From: Granulicella sibirica
Lineage (GTDB): Bacteria; Acidobacteriota; Terriglobia; Terriglobales; Acidobacteriaceae
DNA: 64,000 nucleotides
Reading direction: 5' to 3'
NCBI RefSeq assembly: GCF_004115155.1
Contig: NZ_RDSM01000001.1
Location: 806,001 to 870,000 of the forward strand
Position numbers and translations under genes: made by a program. The notes beneath the pieces were generated by a model. The model made no database searches. It was not told where the DNA came from and was given only the letters and a program-made list of their open reading frames with translations. Every line of letters starts with the position of its first letter. Positions within the stretch are counted from its first letter, which is position 1. Below are positions 44,445 through 52,377 of this stretch, piece after piece.

Positions 44445-45293
44445 TTACGGAACGGCAATTCCTTGAGGTGAACCTTTCGGCGTCGAAAGATATCCGGAGA
44501 CCTGATTCTTGGCAATCGAATTCACGACGACCTCGTACAGCACCGGGGACTTGCCTGTATAGAATTGCACCGGCTCGTCGAGGCTCTTATCCTTCTTCTC
44601 GATGTTCTTGTCGTCCGCGCTCACGTTGAGCGTGAACTTCGAGTGCTTTTCGTCCGCCTTCTTCAACTGCAGCTTGATCGAGGAGAGAAGCGTTGGCTGC
44701 TGGCCCTTGTGCAGCGTGAACTCGTAGTAGTTGCGATCGCCCTTGTGCTTGAGCGTCTCGAGTTCGGAAGCATTGTGAGCGATGAGACCGCTCATCACAC
44801 CCGCATCGCCTACGACCCGCGAAAGCTGCGTCTTTGTATCTTCAAGATCCTGCTTGGTCGAGGCTACGTCGGTCTTGACGCCGCCGACATCGTTCTTGAC
44901 TCCGCCGACGTCGGTCTTCACGTTTGAAACATCGCTGGCAACCGCGCCAAGCTGTTTCTCCGTAGACTCCTGTTCTTTCTCGATCTTCGCGGCCGAGGCA
45001 CGCTGCACGGCCATAATCGCGGCGGCGCGTGTTTCAATCTGCTTCTGGGTCATGCCGACGCTCTGACCCAATGTCTCGCTCGTCGCCTTGAGCTGTGCGT
45101 TCGTTGTCTCCAGTTTCTGAACGAGGTCCGCATTGCGGGCATCGGCCGCTGCGAGACGCGTCTCCGCCGCAGAAAGATGGTTCTGCAAGCCGTAGCACCA
45201 GACAAGGGCGCCAAGTCCGAGCAACACAGCAACCAGTCCGGCAATCAAGCCGCCCTGAACCGTTCTTTCTTCGACAACAACGTTCTCACTCAT
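44445..45293 (-). CDS. Membrane-anchored coiled-coil protein with 7-residue repeats
   Basis: A 282-aa protein with one N-terminal helix (about 14-36, 'GLIAGLVAVLLGLGALVWCYGL'), a long coiled coil (about 38-170) and a C-terminal domain with 'DRNYYEFTLHKGQQPTLLSSIKLQLKKADEKHSKFTLNV'. Within the coil three consecutive heptads, 'VKTDVGG', 'VKNDVGG' and 'VKTDVAS', are nearly identical, also at DNA level. It starts MSENVVVEERTVQGG. No catalytic motif is seen. Proteins of this kind are conserved in Acidobacteriota but unassigned; the fold suggests a periplasmic structural or sensing role. Confidence 0.75.
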   Translation of the reverse strand: MSENVVVEERTVQGGLIAGLVAVLLGLGALVWCYGLQNHLSAAETRLAAADARNADLVQKLETTNAQLKATSETLGQSVGMTQKQIETRAAAIMAVQRASAAKIEKEQESTEKQLGAVASDVSNVKTDVGGVKNDVGGVKTDVASTKQDLEDTKTQLSRVVGDAGVMSGLIAHNASELETLKHKGDRNYYEFTLHKGQQPTLLSSIKLQLKKADEKHSKFTLNVSADDKNIEKKDKSLDEPVQFYTGKSPVLYEVVVNSIAKNQVSGYLSTPKGSPQGIAVP

Positions 45294-45384
45294 CGGAATC
45301 CCTCCACGTTCTTTCGACCGCGTCCACAGAAAAGCGGAAGCAGCGCTAAGAATACTCTGATCTTTCCCAAACTAGAATGGTTGG

Positions 45385-46386
45385 ATGCGGTCTTCTGATT
45401 TCTGCATCGCGGGAGGGGGAATCATTGGTCTTACCCTCGCGCTTGAACTTCATCGTCGCGGCGCCGAGGTAACTGTCGTAGAACGCGACATCCCACTCAA
45501 GCAGGCCTCGCAGGCAGCTGCCGGCATGCTGGCCGTCCGTGATCCCGATAACCCTCCCGAGCTTCTTCCGCTCTCCGAGCTGAGCATCGATCTCTACCCT
45601 GCCTTCCTCGACCGGATCGAACGTCTTTCAGGGCAACGTGTTCCGTTCCAGACCACGGTCACGTATCAGTCAGTTGGTCATTCGTCCCTGAGGCCCGCGA
45701 TCAATCTGCCCACGGGCCTCATCCCCGGCGACGACGGCCTTTCCCGGCTGGAGGAGCATTCGCTCGACCCGCGCCAACTTGCCCCGGCTCTGCTGACCGC
45801 TGTCCGCAACACGTCGGTCGTGATCCTCGACCACACGACCATCGAGTCGGCCCCACCCGCCGGCTGCCTGATCAGCACGCTTGGGCCATGGGGTGCGCCA
45901 CCAGCGGCTCCTCGCAAGGGGCAGATGCTCGCTGTGAGCGTTCCCGCCTCGTTCGGCCTTGATTACGTTGTTCGAACCGAGCATATCTACATCGTTCCCC
46001 GCCTCCAGGGACCACGCGCCGGACAGGCTGTGATCGGAGCGACCGTGGAAGACGCCGGCTTCTCGACACACACGGAACCGGCCAGCCTGGCTCGCCTCCG
46101 CGGACTGGCTGCTGCCTTCCTCCCTGCGGTTGCTGATGAAACGGACTTTCCGATCGTCGATCACTGGGCAGGTCTGCGTCCCTACACGCCCGACAACCTT
46201 CCGATGCTCGGCGAGATCGAGGCGGCTGATCCCGGCAGTACAAAACGCTTCGTCGCGACCGGACACTACCGCAACGGGATCCTCCTCGCGCCCGCAACCG
46301 CTCATGTCATGGCCGAACTTCTTACGGGAGAGGTTCCTTCTGTCGACCTGTGTCGGTTCGCTCCGGGACGCTTTGGGAAGGCATAG
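45385..46386 (+). CDS. FAD-dependent amino-acid oxidase (glycine oxidase ThiO-like)
   Basis: A 333-aa DAO-family flavoenzyme. The dinucleotide motif 'DFCIAGGGIIGLTLALELHRRGAEVTVVERD' is at residues 5-35, followed by 'QASQAAAGMLAV', a ThiO feature, and near the C-terminus 'DHWAGLRPYTPDNLPMLGEI' and 'FVATGHYRNGILLAPATAHVMAELL', the FAD-contacting ThiO/SoxA signature. ThiO converts glycine to iminoglycine for the thiazole part of thiamin; without neighbouring thi genes this assignment stays likely but unproven. A very short gap leads to the citrate synthase gene. Confidence 0.85.
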   Translation: MRSSDFCIAGGGIIGLTLALELHRRGAEVTVVERDIPLKQASQAAAGMLAVRDPDNPPELLPLSELSIDLYPAFLDRIERLSGQRVPFQTTVTYQSVGHSSLRPAINLPTGLIPGDDGLSRLEEHSLDPRQLAPALLTAVRNTSVVILDHTTIESAPPAGCLISTLGPWGAPPAAPRKGQMLAVSVPASFGLDYVVRTEHIYIVPRLQGPRAGQAVIGATVEDAGFSTHTEPASLARLRGLAAAFLPAVADETDFPIVDHWAGLRPYTPDNLPMLGEIEAADPGSTKRFVATGHYRNGILLAPATAHVMAELLTGEVPSVDLCRFAPGRFGKA

Positions 46387-46493
46387 CATCTTCGCACAAC
46401 CTCACCGATATTCGCGCAGCCGCCGTGACAAGCGTTTCTCCGCTGCGCTATAACCGAAGGGTCTCGTGCGCACTAAGCGCGAAAGGATTGCCC

Positions 46494-47627
46494 ATGTCCA
46501 CTGCTGTCGCCTCTAAAGGTTTGGAAGGCATTGTTGCCACGACCTCGTCCATTTGCTGGATCGACGGTGACGCCGGTGTGCTCTCGTACCGCGGCATCGA
46601 TATCCACGAGCTCGCAAGCAAATCGACCTTCGAAGAGACCACCTACCTGCTTTGGGAAGGTAAGCTGCCGACAGCCTCCGAGCTCGCCTCCTTCTCAAAG
46701 GAACTCGCGGAAGCTCGCGAGCTGAACCCCGCGGTCCTCGACTTTCTGCGCAGCGTGCCCACGACCGCGACTCCAATGGAGGTCCTCCGCACGGCCGTCT
46801 CGCTTCTGAGCATCTACGACGCCGATGAGAAGCTCTCCACGCATGATGCGAATGTTCGTAAGTCGTTCCGGCTCACTGCGCAGATCGCCATGATCGTTGC
46901 CGTGTTCGACCGCATCCGCAAGGGCAAGCCGGTCGTCGAAGCCGACAAGAGCCTCTCGCACGCAGCCAACTTCCTCTGGATGCTGAACGGCGAGAAGCCC
47001 TCCGAGACCGCGACCCGCGCGCTCGATATCGCGCTCATCCTCCACGCCGACCACGAACTGAACGCGAGCACCTTCGCCGCGCGCGTCATCGCCGCGACCC
47101 TCGCGGATCTGCACTCCGCCATTACGGGGGCCATCGGGGCTCTCAAAGGACCGCTGCACGGCGGAGCCAACGAGGCCACGATGCGCCTGCTCTATGCCAT
47201 CGATGAAGCCGGAGCCGACCCGGTCGAGTATGTCCGGCAGATGTTTATCGAAAAGAAGAAAATCTCGGGCTTCGGCCACCGCGTTTACCATACCGAAGAC
47301 CCCCGCGCGACCCACCTGCGCCGCATGTCGGAGGAGCTTGGAACCGCCGCCGGCAACACGAAGTGGTTCGACATGTCGAAGAAGATCGAAGCCTTCGTGA
47401 AGGGCGAAAAGAAGCTCAACGCCAACGTCGACTTCTACTCCGCGAGCACCTACACCACGCTTGGCATCGACATCGATCTCTTTACCCCGATCTTCGCCGT
47501 CAGCCGCATCTCCGGCTGGGCGGCCCACGTGATCGAGCAGCACGACGACAACCGCCTCATCCGCCCGCGCGCCGACTACACCGGCCCCGAGTACCCCGCA
47601 CCCTACATTCCTGTCGATAAGCGCTAA
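46494..47627 (+). CDS. gltA: Citrate synthase (or 2-methylcitrate synthase)
   Basis: A 377-aa enzyme of the shorter Gram-positive/archaeal citrate synthase type. Catalytic residues are recognisable: His in 'LILHADHELNAS', His in 'LKGPLHGGANEATM', and 'ISGFGHRVYHTEDPRATHL'; the Asp lies in 'VDFYSASTY' region. It condenses oxaloacetate with acetyl-CoA. The short size and 'GLEGIVATTSSICWIDGDAGVLSYRGI' start are shared by citrate and methylcitrate synthases, so the gene symbol is a choice. The ATG at 46494 has AAAGGA 7 bases upstream. Confidence 0.93.
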   Translation: MSTAVASKGLEGIVATTSSICWIDGDAGVLSYRGIDIHELASKSTFEETTYLLWEGKLPTASELASFSKELAEARELNPAVLDFLRSVPTTATPMEVLRTAVSLLSIYDADEKLSTHDANVRKSFRLTAQIAMIVAVFDRIRKGKPVVEADKSLSHAANFLWMLNGEKPSETATRALDIALILHADHELNASTFAARVIAATLADLHSAITGAIGALKGPLHGGANEATMRLLYAIDEAGADPVEYVRQMFIEKKKISGFGHRVYHTEDPRATHLRRMSEELGTAAGNTKWFDMSKKIEAFVKGEKKLNANVDFYSASTYTTLGIDIDLFTPIFAVSRISGWAAHVIEQHDDNRLIRPRADYTGPEYPAPYIPVDKR

Positions 47628-47648
47628 GCAGGCGATAACGTCGTGAAG

Positions 47649-47682
47649 AAGGTGGCCGTGAACTCTCCCGGCCACCTTTTTT
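47649..47682 (+). terminator. Intrinsic terminator after citrate synthase
   Basis: AAGGTGGCCG (47649-47658) pairs perfectly with CGGCCACCTT (47669-47678), followed by TTTT. It lies 21 bp after the stop, just before a convergent gene. Confidence 0.92.
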
Positions 47683-47689
47683 CCGAGGC

Positions 47690-48307
47690 TTACATCTTCT
47701 GGCTCGCCGGTGGCACGATCCCGTTCATCCGCAGATACTCCACGAGCTGCCCGTAGTGGTCGAAGCCATGCATGACGCCGTAACCGGCCATGGTTGCCCG
47801 TGTCTGGCTATTCGTTCCCAGCACCATCTCGAATGCATTCTCCAACGTCAGCCTGGCCACCGACTGGTGGGCGTAATCGAACGAAGCCTTGAGCGCCGCC
47901 ACGAGATCGTCCTTGCTCGTGAGGCTTGCAATCGTCTTGGTGTCGACCGTCGTCTGAACGCCGCCAACCGCACGGAAGATGCCGTAGTTGGCCTGGGCGA
48001 TGTGCGCGATCATCTGCCCGAAGGTGCGCACGCCCTCGTACTTGGTCGTCTGCGACCCGGTAAAGATGGCCTGGCTGGGCGCGAAGCTGTACTTCTCCGC
48101 CGGCATGGCCTGCGCGACGCCCATCATTTCTTGCTCGAACGAGGTCAGGAGGCCGTCATACGCCTTGGCCGGCGGGACTGTTGAGGAGGTAGCAGCGGGC
48201 CTCGTCTTGCCGTCCTGCAGTTGAGCCGCGGCGCTTGTTACACCGCATGTGGCCATCGCCACGATCGCAATTGTCGACCAACAATACCGTTTCACCGACA
48301 TGTTCAT
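47690..48307 (-). CDS. Secreted DinB-like protein
   Basis: A 205-aa protein with a signal peptide (1-26) and a DinB/YfiT four-helix domain: 'LLTSFEQEMMGVAQAMPAEKYSFAPS', 'GVRTFGQMIAHIAQANYGIFRAVGG', and 'GVMHGFDHYGQLVEYLRMNGIVPPAS'. The last His-containing helix ('MHGFDHYGQL') is the metal site of the family. DinB-like proteins are metal-binding, often thiol transferases; exported versions as here are common in Acidobacteriota. The ATG at 48307 with AGGAG 7 bases upstream is preferred; a second ATG lies 6 bases on. Confidence 0.85.
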   Translation of the reverse strand: MNMSVKRYCWSTIAIVAMATCGVTSAAAQLQDGKTRPAATSSTVPPAKAYDGLLTSFEQEMMGVAQAMPAEKYSFAPSQAIFTGSQTTKYEGVRTFGQMIAHIAQANYGIFRAVGGVQTTVDTKTIASLTSKDDLVAALKASFDYAHQSVARLTLENAFEMVLGTNSQTRATMAGYGVMHGFDHYGQLVEYLRMNGIVPPASQKM

Positions 48308-48423
48308 TCTCTTCTCCTGCCTCTCTCGTTGCGGGTCATCCATATCACGTTGTTCTTAGCGCAGGCTCGCCTGGAAGACATCACTGAGACCTCGGCCGAA
48401 CCGGCACACGTAAACTAGGAGAG

Positions 48424-49647
48424 ATGGGATCCCGTATCTACATGGACGCGAACGCCACGACTCCGTTACTGCCTGAGGTCGTCGAGGCCATGCGCCCATT
48501 CTGGATGGAGCAGTTCGGCAACGCAAGCTCCATCCACCGGCAAGGCCAACACGCCCGCGCCGCGGTCGACCATGCGCGCGAGTCCATCGCCCGTCTGCTG
48601 AACTGCCGGTCGTCCGAGATCGTCTTCACCTCCGGCGGCACGGAGAGCGATAACCTCGCGCTCTTCGGCGTCCTGCAGCCCCTGCTGAATAACCCCGAAC
48701 GCCCACACCTGATCACGACGGCGATCGAGCACCACGCCGTGCTGCACGCCGCCGAGTCGCTCGCGGAGCGCGGAGCCGACGTCACGTTCCTCGCCCCGAC
48801 CGCGTCCGGGCTGATCGAACCGGAAGACCTGCGGGCAGCGATGCGTCCGTCGACGCGGCTCGTCTCGATCATGTTTGCCAACAACGAGACGGGAACCATC
48901 CAGCCCATCGCCGAACTCGCCGCGATCGCCCACGCCGGCGGCGCGCTCTTCCACACTGACGCGATCCAGGCGGCTGCCAAGCTCCCGCTCGACCTCAGCC
49001 CCAAAGGCGAACTCAAGGACGTAGATCTACTGAGCATCTCCGGCCACAAGATGTACGCGCCCCAGGGAACTGGCGTCCTCTTCGTGCGCCGCAATACACG
49101 CCTCGCACCCATCTTCTTCGGCGGCAACCACGAGCGCCAGCGTCGCCCCGGGACTGAGAACGTCCCGGGAATCGTCGCGCTGGGCAAAGCAGCCGATCTT
49201 GCGCGAAGCTGGCTGATAGCGCCAAACGCTGCGGGAGCCGGCTCTGCGAACCCTACAACCCTCTCCAGCCTTCGCGACCGGCTCGAACAGGGAATTCTGG
49301 CCCGCGTCCTCGAAGCCAGTACCCCAGGCTCCGGCGTGAATGGGGCAGGCACACTCCGGGTTCCAAATACCTCGAACCTCTATTTCGACGGGGTAGACGC
49401 CGAGGCTCTCGTCATCGCGCTCGATCTCAAGGGCCTGTCGATTAGTGGCGGCTCCGCCTGCCAGTCCGGCGCGACCGAACCGTCGCACGTCCTGCTTGCT
49501 ATGGGTCTCACGGATGCTCGAGCCCGCTCAAGCATCCGTATCTCGATTTCGCGCCTCACCACGGAAGCCGAGGTTGATTGCGCGCTCACGCTCGTTCCTG
49601 AAGCAGTCGCACGCCTCCGCTCGCTGGCAGCAGCGAAGGCGTCCTAA
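48424..49647 (+). CDS. iscS: Cysteine desulfurase (IscS/NifS family)
   Basis: A 407-aa PLP enzyme. 'IYMDANATTPLLPEV' opens the fold; the substrate/PLP motifs are 'IVFTSGGTESDNLALFG', 'TAIEHHAVLHAAE' and the lysine in 'SISGHKMYAPQGTGVLF'. The catalytic Cys lies in 'SISGGSACQSGATEPSHVLLAMG', on the long mobile loop of group I (IscS/NifS). It mobilises sulfur from cysteine for Fe-S clusters and, together with MnmA (also in this window), for tRNA 2-thiouridine. The ATG at 48424 follows AGGAG directly upstream. No iscU neighbour is present. Confidence 0.94.
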   Translation: MGSRIYMDANATTPLLPEVVEAMRPFWMEQFGNASSIHRQGQHARAAVDHARESIARLLNCRSSEIVFTSGGTESDNLALFGVLQPLLNNPERPHLITTAIEHHAVLHAAESLAERGADVTFLAPTASGLIEPEDLRAAMRPSTRLVSIMFANNETGTIQPIAELAAIAHAGGALFHTDAIQAAAKLPLDLSPKGELKDVDLLSISGHKMYAPQGTGVLFVRRNTRLAPIFFGGNHERQRRPGTENVPGIVALGKAADLARSWLIAPNAAGAGSANPTTLSSLRDRLEQGILARVLEASTPGSGVNGAGTLRVPNTSNLYFDGVDAEALVIALDLKGLSISGGSACQSGATEPSHVLLAMGLTDARARSSIRISISRLTTEAEVDCALTLVPEAVARLRSLAAAKAS

Positions 49648-49650
49648 TCG

Positions 49651-51519
49651 CTACAGGTACCAGGGAATATTCACCACGACGATGCGCTGGCTTCCACGCA
49701 CCAGGAGCAGGAGCTTCAGCAACTGCACTCTCTGGTTGTGCAGCGCGTTCTCCCACCAGTGCTTCACCACAAGCTCCGGCAGAAGCACCGCGACCTTGCG
49801 ACCGGGATGCTCTTCTTCAAGCGCCAGGATGTAGTCCATCAACGGCGAGATGATGAAACGGAAGTTCGATGGAATCGTCACCAGTTCGGGGTCGGTCATG
49901 CCCTGCTCGCGAATCGGAACAAGAACCCTCTGCTCCCACTCCTCCTCGATGCCATGCGACTCGTCCTCCGAATGCACGTGAACAACCTTGATCTCTTTCG
50001 ACAGAAGCAGCCCGAAGCGCAGCGCCTTCTCGGAGATCTTGTTCCAGCCTGCCATCGGGATGACCACAAGCGGTTGTTCGAGATTCGACAGATTAAGCGG
50101 CGTCATCTCGCGCATCTCATTGTGGACGCGGCTATAGTGCCGCTTGATGGAGTGCATGAGGAGGATCAGGCAAGGGATCAGAAGCGCAGTCACCCAGGCG
50201 CCCGACATGAACTTCGAGGCAAGCACGATGCAGGTCGTGATGCCTGTCGCAACAGCGCCAATACCGTTGACGAACATGTGCCAGGCCCGGCCCTGGTGCG
50301 CCTCCTGCTTATTCCAGTGCACGACCATGCCGGCCTGGGACAAGGTGAAGGCAAGGAACGCGCCGATCGCATAGAGCGGGATGAGCCTGTCCGTTACGCC
50401 GCCAAACAGGATGAGAATGATGGCCGTGAAGACGGTCAGCGCGTAGACGCCGTGCGAGAAAAGAAGTCGGCGTCCGCGCAGGATGAAGACGTGCGGGAGG
50501 TAGTCCTGCATCGCAATCGCACGGGTCAGGCGGGGGAAGTCGGCAAAGGCGGTATTGGCGCTCAAGGCTAGCGCGAGCAGAACGCTGCCCATCGTGAGGA
50601 AGTAGAACCATCCCCGCCCGAAAACGGCAGTCACCAAGAGGCTCAGCAGGCTCTGATAGCCTGTCGCATCCGGATTCATTGCCATGATGCCGTAGTGCTT
50701 GGAGAGCCATGCCGTGCCGTAAAGAAGCACGATCAGGATCGCGATGATGACCGTCAACGTCACCTGCGCCTTCTTTGCGCGGGGCTCTCCGAAGGCCATC
50801 ACGCCGTTCGATACAGCCTCGACGCCCGTCATCGCGGCGCATCCGCTCGAGAACGCCTTCAGCAGAAGCCACAGCCCAAGAAACTTGACCGTTTGCGGCA
50901 GCGCAGGGGGCATCGCTTCCACGGGGACCGGGTGCCCACCCGCGGCGAACGTCTTGTAGGCGCCGACGCCGATCAGGATCAGAAGTGTCCCGATGAACAG
51001 GAACGTTGGCAGGATGAACGCTGCACCGGTATCTTTCACGCCCCGCAGGTTGACGACTGCCAGGATTGCGAGGATCAGAAGGCAGAAGGCCAGCGTGTGC
51101 GGCTGCAACGAGGGCACGGCCGAAGTGAGCGCCGTGACGCCGGCGGAGATTCCCACCGCCGCCGTCAGGATGTAGTCGATCATCAGGGCGGCGGCGGCGA
51201 GCAGTCCGGCTCCCTCGCCCAGGTTCTCGGACGCGACGGTGTAGCTTCCTCCGCCGTTCGGGTAAGCGGCAATCGTCTGCCGGTAACTGAAGAAAACAAT
51301 CACCAGAAGGATGAGGATGGACGTGATGATGGGAAGGATGTAGGTGGTGCCCAGCATTCCCAGTGGGATCAGGAGAGAGAGGGCTGCCTCAGGTCCGTAA
51401 GCCGCAGAGGTGAGCGCGTCCAATCCAAAAATCGGTATTCCCGCGGCGACACCAATCTGTTCACCACGCTCTTCACTTGTTGCCAGGGGCTTGCCTAAAA
51501 CACGGTCGCGAATCGACAT
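49651..51519 (-). CDS. APC-superfamily permease, KimA-like potassium importer
   Basis: A 622-aa polytopic transporter of about 12 helices with a soluble C-terminal domain of about 150 aa. The sequence follows Bacillus subtilis KimA (formerly YdaO): 'VLGKPLATSEERGEQ', 'LDALTSAAYGPEAAL', 'SYRQTIAAYPNGGGSYTVA', 'LLKAFSSGCAAMTGVEAVS', 'LALSANTAFADFPRL', 'GVTDRLIPLYAIGAFLAFTLSQAGM', and a C-terminus 'ALHNQRVQLLKLLLLV'. KimA imports K+ with protons and is inhibited by c-di-AMP in Bacillus; no such regulation can be seen here. The ATG at 51519 (MSIRDRVLG) is preferred over a longer frame to 51573. Confidence 0.85.
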   Translation of the reverse strand: MSIRDRVLGKPLATSEERGEQIGVAAGIPIFGLDALTSAAYGPEAALSLLIPLGMLGTTYILPIITSILILLVIVFFSYRQTIAAYPNGGGSYTVASENLGEGAGLLAAAALMIDYILTAAVGISAGVTALTSAVPSLQPHTLAFCLLILAILAVVNLRGVKDTGAAFILPTFLFIGTLLILIGVGAYKTFAAGGHPVPVEAMPPALPQTVKFLGLWLLLKAFSSGCAAMTGVEAVSNGVMAFGEPRAKKAQVTLTVIIAILIVLLYGTAWLSKHYGIMAMNPDATGYQSLLSLLVTAVFGRGWFYFLTMGSVLLALALSANTAFADFPRLTRAIAMQDYLPHVFILRGRRLLFSHGVYALTVFTAIILILFGGVTDRLIPLYAIGAFLAFTLSQAGMVVHWNKQEAHQGRAWHMFVNGIGAVATGITTCIVLASKFMSGAWVTALLIPCLILLMHSIKRHYSRVHNEMREMTPLNLSNLEQPLVVIPMAGWNKISEKALRFGLLLSKEIKVVHVHSEDESHGIEEEWEQRVLVPIREQGMTDPELVTIPSNFRFIISPLMDYILALEEEHPGRKVAVLLPELVVKHWWENALHNQRVQLLKLLLLVRGSQRIVVVNIPWYL

Positions 51520-51729
51520 AACGAGTCGTATCCTAGACCCAACGGGGCTCCGCGCAACGGAAATTTCGACCAAAACTTCTATAATCGAACAAAAGATGCC
51601 TAGTCTTTGACTCGCGCGCGGCAGATCCGTAAAGAATCCGTTAAGGATTCCGCCACGACGAGCTTTCTACCCTTTTCCATTTCTCGGCACGATCCGCCTG
51701 AACCCGACCAACCGAACGAAGGAGTCACC

Positions 51730-52290
51730 ATGTCCGAAGCCCTCTACGACCTTCCCGTCCACAAGATCACCGGCGAAGGTACCTCGCTTGCCGAATACCG
51801 GGGCAAGGTCCTGCTCATCGTCAACGTCGCCTCGAAGTGCGGCCTGACTCCGCAGTATGACGCGCTCGAAAAGCTTTATGCACGATTCAAGGACTCCGGT
51901 CTCGCCGTTCTCGGTTTCCCCGCCAACGACTTCGGCGGTCAGGAACCTGGATCGAACGAAGAGATCCAGACCTTCTGCAAGTCGACCTTCGGCGTCCAGT
52001 TCCCGATGTTTTCGAAGATTACCGTCACCGGGCCGGAGACGAATCCGCTCTACAAGACGCTTACCGCAGCCCAACCGAAGGCCACCAAGACCGCCGAGGG
52101 CTTCCGCGAAAACATCGAAGGCTACCTGAAGAGCAAGGGCCTCCAGGCGACCAATCCGCCCGAGGTTCTCTGGAATTTCGAGAAGTTCCTCGTTGATCGG
52201 AAAGGGCAGGTCGTCGCCCGCTTCTCGCCGGACGTGCTTCCGGACGATCCTGCCGTCGTCTCCGCTATCGAAGCCGCACTCAAGGCCTAG
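51730..52290 (+). CDS. Glutathione peroxidase family protein (thioredoxin-fold peroxidase)
   Basis: A 186-aa Gpx-family enzyme. Peroxidatic Cys37 lies in 'LLIVNVASKCGLTPQYDALEKLY'; the glutamine/tryptophan triad is in 'GFPANDFGGQEPGSNEEIQTFC' and 'VLWNFEKFLVDRKGQVVARF'. The enzyme is cysteine-based (not selenocysteine) and in bacteria usually reduces hydroperoxides using thioredoxin. The ATG at 51730 follows GAAGGAG with optimal spacing; the frame upstream to 51607 is not used. Divergent from the KimA-like gene. Confidence 0.95.
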   Translation: MSEALYDLPVHKITGEGTSLAEYRGKVLLIVNVASKCGLTPQYDALEKLYARFKDSGLAVLGFPANDFGGQEPGSNEEIQTFCKSTFGVQFPMFSKITVTGPETNPLYKTLTAAQPKATKTAEGFRENIEGYLKSKGLQATNPPEVLWNFEKFLVDRKGQVVARFSPDVLPDDPAVVSAIEAALKA

Positions 52291-52377
52291 CTGGAACGTG
52301 GCGGCCTGCGTCTTTCGGGTGCGCCGCCACGTCCAGAAACACATCCCCAACCCGTACGCGACAGGATCACCGTTTCC

